A stretch of 64,000 nucleotides of DNA, from the NCBI GenBank assembly GCA_963971425.1, contig OZ020524.1:12279845-12343844 (forward strand), in the 5' to 3' direction. Positions 1 to 9,745 of this stretch are shown one piece after another (the first letter of the stretch is position 1; every line of letters begins with the position of its first letter). The translations under genes were made by a program, and so were the position numbers. The notes under the pieces are model-generated. The model did not search any database, was not told the DNA's origin, and saw nothing but the letters and a program-made list of their open reading frames with translations. Source of the DNA: Bryoerythrophyllum caledonicum. Lineage: Eukaryota > Streptophyta > Bryopsida > Pottiales > Pottiaceae.

Positions 1-1137
1 TGGAGACCTCTTCTATGGTCTGAATTCATCTGCTAAGACATGGAGAGATGGATAATAGAGACGAAGAGATGAGGGCTGGTAAGGTGGAATTGTTTTAACT
101 TTTGTTGTGTTCTATCTGTGGCCACAAGATGTGAAGGTGCAGAGACGTTGAAGTGGGAAGGCGGTGCTGAAGGAAGTGCAATGGAGCCCTAGAAGCAGAA
201 TTCTAGATCCAGCAACCTGCTGCGGCAATGATGCAGTCCTTCATAAAACCAGGATTGCACCAGGATTCTATTTCAAGGTCTGTCAGGCTCCTTTCAAATG
301 TCCACTGTCCTTGACTTGTGTGGAGATTAATTATGTTCTTTATCATGATGTTCCTCTGAACGATAACTCGTACTAGTACTGCTACTCAGCATGCTTCATC
401 CAAGTCTCGGATGCGTTTAACCAATGCCGATAGAAGACGGCTTTTGCTCGAAACACGTGAGGACATGGCTTGTAATATATGGTGCAAACAATGAAGCTAT
501 CCCTGCAAATCAGGCGCGCATGTGAAATCCTTGCCTTCATTGGTAGAGAGTCAGGAATCACGTTGATGATGTTCCCATCCTTTGAAGCGGATATTTGTTT
601 CACAAGATGGTGACCACGGAACTTTCTTCGAGGCCACTAAACACGATTCGAGTGACCTCAGACTTCAGGTGACGGTTACCGTTTCAAACAGTTGGGTTTT
701 CACAACAGAGACAGTGCTTGAGAGTTATGACACGATTTCTGCGACGAGTGGTGGGAAATAGTATACAATAGTGCCGCGTGCTATGAATAAATGAATATCA
801 CTTTTCTATGGGAAGCGTAGGAGACTAGGCACGACGATCGTCAGACTTGCAGCTTCTGGCACACCAACGTGCGAAGCTTTTGTGATGACCTCAAAAAAAG
901 TGACTGAACAGTGAAGAATTACGACAGAATATTCTGCAAAATTCTAGAAATTCCTTTCAGAGCCCGAGTACAGAAGCAGAATGTGGCCAACGAGACGAGC
1001 TAGTATTATTTCTAATAATACTAGCATCGCACCTTGTTCAAAAGTAAAATCGCCTTCCGCAAATGAGCTTCTCTTCGCTAATTTCGAGGGATTTAAAAAT
1101 AATCTACTAATCGCAGATGAATACAGAAACAATGCCA
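1..1137. other. No gene recognised
   Basis: Short open frames exist on both strands, but none resembles a protein family I know and none has consistent splice signals. The stretch lies downstream of the mL59/64 gene, so its last few hundred bases probably include the 3' UTR of that gene. Confidence 0.4.
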
Positions 1138-2411
1138 TTACTTCTTCTTCTCTGCTTTCCTTTCCCACCTCCTCTTCTGCAAAAGCGAAGAGCACCATAA
1201 TCAGCACTGAAGATTACAAAATGGCAAGATTTTTCAATTAAAAAAAAAGGTCTTAAAACATTCAACAAATCAGAAACTGACAACAAAAAAATTTGTGAGT
1301 GACAAAATCGGTGACGTACCTTCATATCAGCCAGCATTTGCGGCATCTTTTCCATTAGTTCAACCGTGCGTGCGCGCCTGAAACCATCATTAACTATCGT
1401 TAGTCTCCGCAGCAAAAGAATCACAAAGATCCCAAGAGATATCAAAGCAATTCTCCAAGCAAAAAATCATAATTCTCCAGCATTCCTAAACAAGACATAC
1501 TTCTTAGCTAGTGATACGTTCAGAGCATGTCAATGTGACTGAGCCACGAATTCTGTCGAATTCTGAATTAAGATCAGAGGTCAAAAGAGAGAAATGATTC
1601 AAGAGGCCGAGAATCCCATAAAAAAAACCGGGCAGAACGACGCATACTTGAGAGCAGCCTCGCGATCAACTTTATGACCCTTCATTCTCGTCCTCTCGGG
1701 CTTTCGTGGAGCATCATACGGCCATTCACTGTAACCAAAAATGCAACAGATTAGTAATCTCTTAAAATCCACATATACATCCAAACAATTCTACAGGAAA
1801 CTCTTCATCACCACTCTCAAACCCAAATTCTTTGCTCTGCACACCCCATCAAAATTCTGCTTGCAACAACATCGGCGCCTACATTGAAAGACGGAATGCA
1901 CGTAAAATTAACACCTTCCATACAATCAAAGCCTTGAAAAAACCAAAATTCTAAACCCTAGAATAAACCTCCTCGTGTATCTCACCCCAGCAAACAATTC
2001 AAAAACAACGGTGCTTAATCATGCGCCAGATCAAACACGAAATTGAAGCCTTACGATATGACTTGGAAAACCCTAAACTCACAGACTAAAAAATTACAAA
2101 CTCTTCATCACCACTCTCAAATCCTAAAATCTAGACACAGAATGCACACCGCATCAATATCCTTCGGTGCTCGAAAATGAGTAAAAACCAGAGACGAAAT
2201 GCACGCCTTCGAAGCCTCGTAAAACCCTAGACCCTGATCCAAAAGCCATGGGGAAAAAGAAAGCATCCAACCCGCCGGCGAGAAGCGTCTCTTTGCGGAT
2301 TTTGGCGCGGTGTCTGGCGCTGATGGCGAGTGGAGTCCATCGCCCGTTCGCCCAGAAGCCGTGCACGCCCTTGGCAAGCTCCCCGGCCCATTTGGCCAGC
2401 CCCGACGCCAT
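1138..2411 (-). CDS. Mitochondrial large-subunit ribosomal protein mL59/64 (GADD45GIP1/CRIF1-like)
   Basis: Four exons, complement(join(1138..1176,1320..1377,1648..1728,2272..2411)), give a 105-residue protein. All three introns are GT-AG (donors GTTGGA, GTATGC, GTACGT) and phases agree throughout. The start is the ATG at 2411, from which the N-terminal half reads as a W-T-P-L-x-I-S-A-R-H-R type segment. It continues into E-W-P-Y-D plus a lysine-rich M-K-G-H-K stretch, then the M-E-K-M-P-Q-M-L motif near residue 80, which matches the M-P-Q-M block of animal mL64 (CRIF1). The tail is strongly basic (K-R-R-W then a lysine run), as expected for a ribosomal protein. In the family this is a structural protein of the mitochondrial large ribosomal subunit. 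The gene looks intact. The assignment to mL59/64 is from remembered motifs, not from a search. Confidence 0.82.
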
Positions 2412-2570
2412 TGTTAGCTGCAAAAAACTCATTCCGCGTCACCAAGCGCCTCTCAACCACTTTCTCTCAACGTGAGCTCTGCATGGCGCTTGAATGCAAA
2501 TGGCGAGGGAAGGATCCGGTGCTTGTCTCCAGCAAAATTGAGATGCGATTGCTTCTCCGATTTCACCACA

Positions 2571-2589
2571 GGTTAGGGTTTAGGGTTTA
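2571..2589 (-). promoter_or_regulatory. Telo-box upstream of the mL59/64 gene
   Basis: The plus strand reads GGTTAGGGTTTAGGGTTTA, which is AAACCCTAA-type on the coding strand, about 160 bases before the ATG at 2411. Telo-boxes of this kind are well known in promoters of plant ribosomal-protein and translation genes, which fits the gene it precedes. Confidence 0.6.
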
Positions 2590-2597
2590 TGAAATGT

Positions 2598-2730
2598 GCA
2601 CCTAGAACCGTTATGTGCACCGAAACTCGTTATTTGTACCTAAAACCGCTATATGTACCTAAAACCGCCATGTGTGTCTAAAAACGTTATGTGTATCTAA
2701 AACCGTTATGTGCACCTAAAAACGCTATTG
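2598..2730. repeat. Imperfect tandem repeat, unit about 21-23 bp
   Basis: About six degenerate copies of a unit like ACCTAAAACCGTTATGTGC follow each other directly after the telo-box region. There is no coding potential. It may belong to the 5' flank of the mL59/64 gene. Confidence 0.75.
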
Positions 2731-2762
2731 TGCGAAACCGTCACTTTCTCTCTGGAGGTGTA

Positions 2763-3122
2763 CCGTAGGTGAACCTCTAGTTTGGCACCTCCATGCCGAA
2801 TAATTAATTAAAGTGAGAAAAGGCCATTCTGCATCCAGAATAAAAATAAATTAATTTTTGGCAAGAAATCACATACTACTGTGTTTAGCACATTTGGCGA
2901 CCGTGGCCGAGACCTTAGGGTTCTAAATCAAAGCCTCCATACATGCACAACCTAGAAGGAAGGCTTTTCCAAGCTCCACTCTCCTTTGATGTCTTCCAAC
3001 GTGACAAAATCTGCAAATATAGAGTTTTTCTAGTTTTTGGCAATTTCATTAAATATTTTTTCCACTTCATTCGGCAAGCATTTTTCTAATTAATGATCGC
3101 CAAACTAGAGGTTCACCTACGG
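2763..3122. mobile_element. Stowaway-like MITE (Tc1/mariner-type, TA target site)
   Basis: A 360-bp non-coding element has near-perfect inverted ends: CCGTAGGTGAACCTC at the left and its reverse complement at the right, with 24 bp matching on each side. It is flanked by TA on both sides (2761-2762 and 3123-3124). The sequence around a later paralogous copy (about 3205-3225) reads through the same site without the insert, which supports TA as the duplicated target. It encodes no transposase and must have been moved in trans. Confidence 0.85.
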
Positions 3123-3265
3123 TATTAAATTTAGAAATTGAGGCCTATGAAGATTTACACTGGTTTTTCTTGACTCTTTCTCTGCAAAACCATCACTTTC
3201 TCTTTGTAGTGTATTAAATTTAGAAATTGAGGCCTATGAAGATTCATGCAGGTTTTTCTTGATGC
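3123..3265. repeat. 87-bp tandem duplication beside the MITE
   Basis: The segment starting at TATTAAATTTAGAAATTG (3123) recurs at about 3210 with few changes, including the text after it up to the TTTTTCTTGA words. The second copy serves as the empty target site for the MITE that interrupts the first. Confidence 0.8.
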
Positions 3266-3815
3266 TTTCAAATGTAGAACTCTTTAAGAGTGTTGATTCT
3301 AGTGTAAAGAGGGGAGAAGGAGAAAACAACTTGTGTTTCCAATTTCAATTTTTATTTTGGACTAATGTCTGTCACATTTGTTACAGACAAGTGAAGAACC
3401 TTGTGTGAATATGTAGACAATGCTTATGTGGAATGATGAATCTATTGGGCATACGGTTGCGGCCAACACATCTCTTGTCTACTACAATTAGAAGCTCCTT
3501 GCGCTACTTGAGGGAGATAAACCTTGTGAGTACTAAGGTATATCCCCCAATGACCGCCACCTTCCTAACACAGAAAGTCTATATTTGGTCTCAAGTCCAC
3601 CCAACATTCACCTCATTACCACTCCTTGTCAGCTTTAAATTAAGGCTTACTATTGGTCAAGACCCGTGACTATTGGCAGCACACTTTGAAAATTCAAAAC
3701 TAATTCAATTTTCATCGAAAAAATATGAAATTACTTGAGTTGAGATTGTAATTCTATTTTCTATCACTGAAAAACTAATGTGTAATAATTTAGGTTCTCC
3801 ATATACGCACATTGC
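3266..3815. other. No gene recognised
   Basis: AT-rich sequence between the tandem duplication and the first TTAA element. One 78-codon open frame (3433-3669) has no recognisable features. Confidence 0.4.
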
Positions 3816-3819
3816 TTAA

Positions 3820-4755
3820 CCCCTAAATTTCTTTGATAATTTTGCACCAAAAACACTTCAAAACTGCTAGTTTTAGTGCAATGAATAAGGAAAAAACGTA
3901 AAACATTCATTTCTAATTTTAAACGTAGGATCTCAATAAAGATTTACAAAATAACATATTCACAAAAATTCATAAACTTTGACCGCACGGATGGTAAGAT
4001 TATGGTATTTGAAGTAGAAAAAAGGTTCCTTGGGTTTAGTGGATCAGCACACTTTGACTTCACTTGGTGTCAAATATTTGCACTACACAAGGTCTAAATT
4101 CATTACCATCATGTTAAAGATGATACTAGTTCCTTGTGCACCAACTTTTAGAAGTAGAGGTGGGATGTAGCATATTCAAAAAAATTGTGCAGGGAGTGGA
4201 GGTTCCAAAAAAGTCAATTCATGTTATATTATTTTTGTGAACTTAATATGTTTTAGAATAAGAATCCGAATGGTCAATGCAAAGGTTCACACCACGTAAT
4301 GCTATGGAAAAAATAAAAAGTGAAATAATAAGAAGATCTTTAAGTTTAATGTGGAAAAGTAGAAGTATTTTGTACCTTGCCCAACAATGTGTGACGATGT
4401 ATGAAAATGTTTGTCTTGGATTTATATGCTTTTTTTTCACTAAAGACAAGAGAATTTTTTTGACAATATGAAGGGAAATAATATTATTTGTTGATACTCA
4501 AAATCTCACATTCAATAGAGTGTCCTAGTAAAAGTTTTTGGAGTTGCCCGACTTGCCTGCTCTCCCCATTTGAACTTCAAAACCTAGTAACTTTTTCATT
4601 AAATGTTGGATTGAGGAAAAAATTGGACTTACATAAAGCTTTTGGTAATATCCACCTTCAGTAAAAATTTCAAAGAAAAATGTTATAAATTGACGCAGGA
4701 GGTACCTGCCAAAACCTTCTAAAGTCTCCCGAGGGGACTCTTGGAAATTTGGGGG
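3820..4755. mobile_element. TTAA-flanked MITE, piggyBac-like, copy 1
   Basis: The element begins CCCCTAAATTTC and ends GAAATTTGGGGG, an inverted repeat with one mismatch, and is flanked on both sides by TTAA (3816-3819 and 4756-4759). It is 936 bp, AT-rich and non-coding. TTAA target sites with ends beginning CCC(C)T are the hallmark of piggyBac transposons, so I infer mobilisation by a piggyBac-type transposase encoded elsewhere. Confidence 0.75.
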
Positions 4756-5227
4756 TTAACTTCACTTCTGTAAGTGTTAAAGTTGGTTAAACTAGAGAAA
4801 TTATGGGCTAGTAGATAGAAAGAAGGGTAGTAAATTGTATTTCAAGGCAAAAAAATGGCCGGGTAAAATGCAATTCAAGGTTTAGAGGGACTTTATAGGA
4901 TGAAAATATTGATGAAAATTGGCTAAAAAAATTGGTTGAAAACTCAATAAGTGGTACTTTCAATATGTGTTACAATTTTTTCCGCTCTCGACCATTGGCA
5001 TTTAAAGGGGGTGGACTATAGACTTCTCTAGAAAACAATGATGTAAATTGACCATTCTAGCATACAATTTAGGGGAACTCTTTTCTTCAAAAATAGGTTG
5101 GACGTTTTCCACATTGATGTCGTTCATTTGGTAGGATATCAGGACAACTTCATCCTCCTCTTCCCATGCATTCTTTTAACATAATACATCACTTTTGAAC
5201 TAAGGGTTTGATTTCAAATAGGATTAC

Positions 5228-6141
5228 CCACTAAAAGCTCGTGACAATTTCACACCAAACCATTTCAAAATTGTTGATTCTAGTGCGATGAGTATGGAAG
5301 GAAATAAAACCTTATATTTATCCTTTTGACTGTAGGATCTCCATTAAGACTTACTAAGTAACATACTCATAAAATTTCATACACTTTGACCGCATGGATT
5401 AAAAGATTATAGTGTTTGAAGTCAAGAAAATGGTTCATTTTCTTCCCTATGTTGAGTGGATCAGTAGACTTTGACTTCACTTGAAATCAAATATTTGCAC
5501 TACACAAGGTCTAAATCTTTTTCCATTGTGTTAAGCATGATGTAAGATCAGTTAAAAAAAAATTAGAGGTAAAGAAGGGGTGTAGCATATTCAAAACAAG
5601 TGTGCAAGTAGTGGAGGTTCAATAATTGTCAATTTACAATTTTTTTGTTTTGAATTCAATATGTTTTAAAACAATCATCTAAACAGTCAATAAGAAGGTT
5701 TACACCACATATTGTTGTAGAGAAAATAAAAAGTGAAAAATATGAAGATCTCTAGGTTTTATGTAGAAGAGATGAAGTTTTTTCCTCGCTTACCCGAAAT
5801 GTGAAAAAAAGTTTGACTTGAGTTCAAATGTTTTTTCACACTAAAGACAAAAAAAATAAGGTTGACATCTTCAAAGAAGGTAATATTTGCTACATGTATG
5901 GAAAATCTCAATGCCAATAGAGACTTCTAGCAAAAATTTGGAGCCACCGAGAGTCCCCATTTCTAACATCGAGTGGTACTAACTTTCAAACCATGAATCC
6001 AAAAATAATAATAAAAATATCTCCATGGAGCTCTTATCAGGGAAAATCTATTATAAGAGTTAAAGAGATTTTTTGTTTTAATTTTAGGAACCTACCCAAA
6101 ATAAAAAATGTATGCTCCATGTACGCTTGGGCTTGTAGGGG
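5228..6141. mobile_element. TTAA-flanked MITE, piggyBac-like, copy 2 (decayed)
   Basis: The interior is homologous along its length to copies 1 and 3: shared words include the GTGGATCAGTAGACTTTGACTTC region and the poly-A-rich stretch after CACCACATATTG. The right end is GTAGGGG followed by TTAA (6142-6145). At the left end the target has decayed to TTAC and the terminal repeat is poor. Length is about 914 bp. Confidence 0.6.
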
Positions 6142-6593
6142 TTAATTACTATCTAACATCAAATTAGCTCATAGAAAACAATACACAATTAAATTGATCA
6201 CTATTCAATTGAGTATCATTTCCCGATCACAAACTTTGACATTTAGAAGAACTACAAGACTTATGGATGTTGAAAGTTTCACTACTAATATTTTGGCTTG
6301 AAAAGAACCTTGTTATTTATAATGACGTTTCGAAGCTTGAGACCACATATTCTAGTGTGGTTTAAACTAAACTTACAGTATTCCAGGACATTGACATTTA
6401 GCTGTGTGCAATTGTGAACATCTCTCCTGTACAAGGATTCAGAGCAGTCTAGGAAATTTGGCACTAGTAGATTTACATCATTTACTTCTAGCCAAATTTT
6501 TACCCACATAAAATTTGTTGACAATGTTGTGAAATGCCAATGTTCTCCAATGACTGAGATAATTAGAACTAACTGATTGAATTGGATACTTAA

Positions 6594-7520
6594 CCCCTAA
6601 AGGACCACGACCACTTTCGCTCTAAAACCAGTCCAAAACTGCCACTGCCAAAAAGAGACATGAAAATCACATTTCAAAGTGAATTTCGGATTTTCAACCG
6701 TAAGATCTTGAAATAGACTTCTATATAAACATGTTGTAAACTTTTGGTTGCAATCGACCCCACGGATTAATAGATTTTAGTGTTTAAAGTCAAAACAATG
6801 GTTCATTTTCTTCCTTGCGTTGAGTAGATCAGCAGACTTTGACTTCACTTTGTATCAAATTTTTGCATTGTACAAGGTCTAAATATTTTATCATTGTCTT
6901 AAGCATGATGTTATTTCCCAACATACCAATTTTTAGAGGTAAAAAAGGGGTGTAGCATATTCAAAACAAGTGTGCAAGGAGTGGAGGTTCAAAAATTGCC
7001 ATTTCACGTTTTATTTTTTTGTGAACTACGTATGTATTCAAATGATAATCCAAACGATCAATAAGAAGGTTTTCACCACATATTGTTGTTGAAAAAATAA
7101 AAAGTGAAAAATATGAAGATCTCTTGGTTTTATGTAGAAAAGATGAAGTTTTTTTCCCCCATTGCCCGACAATGTGTGAAAATGTTTGACTTGGAATAAA
7201 ATGCCCTTTTACACTAAAGACAAGATTTTTTTTGGAAAATTTCTTGAAAAGGAAATATTCTTTATATGTGTGAAAAATCTCAGTGTCAATAGAAACTTTT
7301 GTCAAAAAATTTGGAGGTGCCCGGTGTCCCCACTTTTGGCTTTAAGTGGTACTAACTTTCAAACCACAAATCCAAAAAATAAAATAAAAATATGTCCACG
7401 AAGCTCTTATCAGAGGCAATCTAGAATAACAATTTCAGAGAAAAAGGATTTTTTTTCGAATTTTAGGAACCTGCCCAAAATCAGAAAATCTCCCCGAAGG
7501 AGACTCCGGTCCTTTAGGGG
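6594..7520. mobile_element. TTAA-flanked MITE, piggyBac-like, copy 3
   Basis: The 17-bp ends CCCCTAAAGGACC.../...GGTCCTTTAGGGG form a perfect inverted repeat and the element is bounded by TTAA at 6590-6593 and 7521-7524. It is 927 bp and non-coding. A close relative (910 bp) sits at 44771-45680, in the same orientation, sharing nearly every base in long stretches. The strong match of the two copies suggests this subfamily moved more recently than copies 1, 2 and 4. Confidence 0.85.
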
Positions 7521-7631
7521 TTAAGAAGTAGCAACAAGAAAAAAAATTATTAAAAAATTTCAACATTCTCGGATGGAGTCTACGGAAAGTTGTGTGAAGT
7601 AAGGTATACTAGCTTATGACCGCGAGATTAA

Positions 7632-8564
7632 TCCCTAAATTTCCAAGAGTTCCCTTGGGGGACTCTAGAAGGTTTGGGCAGGATCCTGTGGTGTCAATTT
7701 ATAACATTTTTCTTTGAAACTTTTATTGTAGATGGACATTACCAAAAGCTTTGTGTAAGTCCAATTTTTTCCTCAATTCAACATCTTATGAAAAAGTTAT
7801 CGGGTTTTGAAGTTCAAATGGGGAGAGCGGGCACGTCGGGTAACTCGAAAAACTTTTGCTAGGACACTCTATTGAATGTGAGATTTTCAGTACTAGCAAA
7901 TAATATTATTTCCTTTCATATTGTCAAAAAAAATCTCTTGTCTTCAGTGAGAAAAAAACATATAATCCCAAGTCAAACATTTTCACACATTGTCACATAG
8001 TGTCGAGCAAGGTACCAAAAAATCTTCTTCCTTTCAACATAAAAATTAGAGATCTTCATTTTTTTTCTTTTTCTTTTCCCCACAACATTACATGGTGTAA
8101 ACCTTCTAATTGACCATTTGGATCCTCAATTTAAAACATATCAAGTTCACAATAAGATATAACACGAATTGATAATTTTTGAACCTCCACTCCTTGCACA
8201 ATTTTTTCAAATGTGCTACACTCCTTCTCTACCTCTAGAAGTTGGTGTACAACAAACTAATATCATGCTTAACATGATGGTAATGAATTTAGACCTTGTA
8301 TAGTGCAAAAATTGGACACTAAGTGAAGTCAAAGTTTGCTAATCCACTAAACGTAGGGAAGAAAATGAACCCTTTTCTCTACCTCAAACACTATAATCTT
8401 TCAGTCTGTGCAGTCAAAGATTATGAAATTTTGCAAGTATATTATTCAATAATTCTTATTGAGATCCTATGGTTAAAACTAAAAATGAATTAAAATTGTT
8501 TCCCTTACTCATTGCACTAAAACAAACATTTTTGAAGTGTTTTTGGTGTGAAATTTTTTAGGTT
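7632..8564. mobile_element. TTAA-flanked MITE, piggyBac-like, copy 4 (inverted relative to copy 1)
   Basis: This is an inverted relative of copy 1: it begins TCCCTAAATTTCC after TTAA (7628-7631) and its far end, read in reverse, matches the start of copy 1 through CACCAAAAACACTTC. The predicted length, about 933 bp, equals that of copy 1. The right-hand TTAA has decayed to TTGA. A further short type-B end (TTAACCCCTGAGG, from 8597) follows immediately. Confidence 0.7.
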
Positions 8565-8629
8565 GAGTGTTATGACATGCTTAGCTCCCTCCTTCGTTAA
8601 CCCCTGAGGTGTGCTTTTGCAAATCCGGG

Positions 8630-8935
8630 CAAGGCCATGGCCCAAGAAGATGATGCCTATCTCATCACCTATGTCCATGACAAAATGACAGGGTAAGAAA
8701 CACATCTGAAAAACAAATCCAGAACTTCTGATTGGCTGTTGAACAATTATTGAGGTAGGTTTGTTGTTCATTAATATTATTTAACCTGTACCTTTTTAAT
8801 GGATAACTCTCAGGAAATCATAAGCAATTATCATTGATGCAAAAACAAAGGGACCAGAGCCAGTGGCAATGGTGAAGTTGCCAAGGCAGGTGCCTTATGG
8901 CTTCCATGCTCACTTTCTCGCACAGGTTTATTTTC
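8630..8935 (+). pseudogene. Carotenoid cleavage dioxygenase (CCD/NCED family) C-terminal fragment
   Basis: Two exon remnants are visible. The first (about 8630-8690) reads as E-D-D-x-Y-L-I-T-x-V-H-D followed by a GTAAGA donor. After an acceptor near 8812 the second reads I-I-D-A-K-T then V-P-Y-G-F-H-A, the block carrying the last iron-binding histidine of CCD enzymes. An in-frame TAA breaks the second exon just before I-I-D-A-K. The rest of the gene upstream is missing, replaced by TTAA-type repeats, and no C-terminal exon was found. In intact enzymes this family oxidatively cleaves carotenoids in plastids; this fragment cannot. Confidence 0.75.
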
Positions 8936-9745
8936 TTTTCTCTGTCCTCAAGTATGGCATGTTTTACTGTGTACATCCCTGTTAGTGCTGGCCCAAAATA
9001 TGGCACTCCCTTTCGGTTTGTGCAGGAACAACTAGACTAGTTGCATAAAGTTGTCCACACCGATTCACAAGGTCAAGCGCAACCCTGCACATTCACAGCA
9101 ATCACGAATACAGTGTTATTTAATTGCAATAAGGATTATGAATTAGGATAATTGTCCTTCTAATAGTGAAGGGAATTCAAAATAGAACTTAGCATCTCAT
9201 GGTACGTCACTGGTACCCCCCAAAGTTTGGAATTTTCATTTAAATAAGAGTTGGAGATTGCAGTGTACAGTACATGCTTTTCTGGGTTTTTCTTAGAAGT
9301 GACAGACTTCACATGGTCTACTGTGGCACTCCATGTCTAGCTCTGTCTCAAGTTTCAGAACTAGATTGACATTGACGTTGCTACAAGTTACTGAAACCTA
9401 GACTCCGACCTTTGCAACTGATTGTCAACTAGAGAAGCTGAACGTGTGCTCGACCGAATTCCGAACATGAACAGCGACACTATCCATCCCGACAGACTTC
9501 GCAGATTCTATGGAGAATACACCTTCCTGGAGCCTTGTAGCTTTCCAAATCTAATTCAACAATGACCAGTGCCCGCAAGTAGTGCTGCACTCATTCAACA
9601 CGTTCAAGATGCGACAAGAACTGCTTACAATCTGAAGCACTTGTTGCAGCATCAATGACGTGATATTTGCATTACGTGAAAAATCCTTTTAATGTGATGT
9701 ACTCAACTCTACTAGATGCACTAACATCGCCTTCTACCTGACTAA
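8936..9745. other. No gene recognised; 3' flank of the PPR-SMR gene
   Basis: No convincing exon on either strand. The part next to 9746 presumably contains the 3' UTR of the PPR-SMR gene. I see no RNA gene. Confidence 0.4.
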
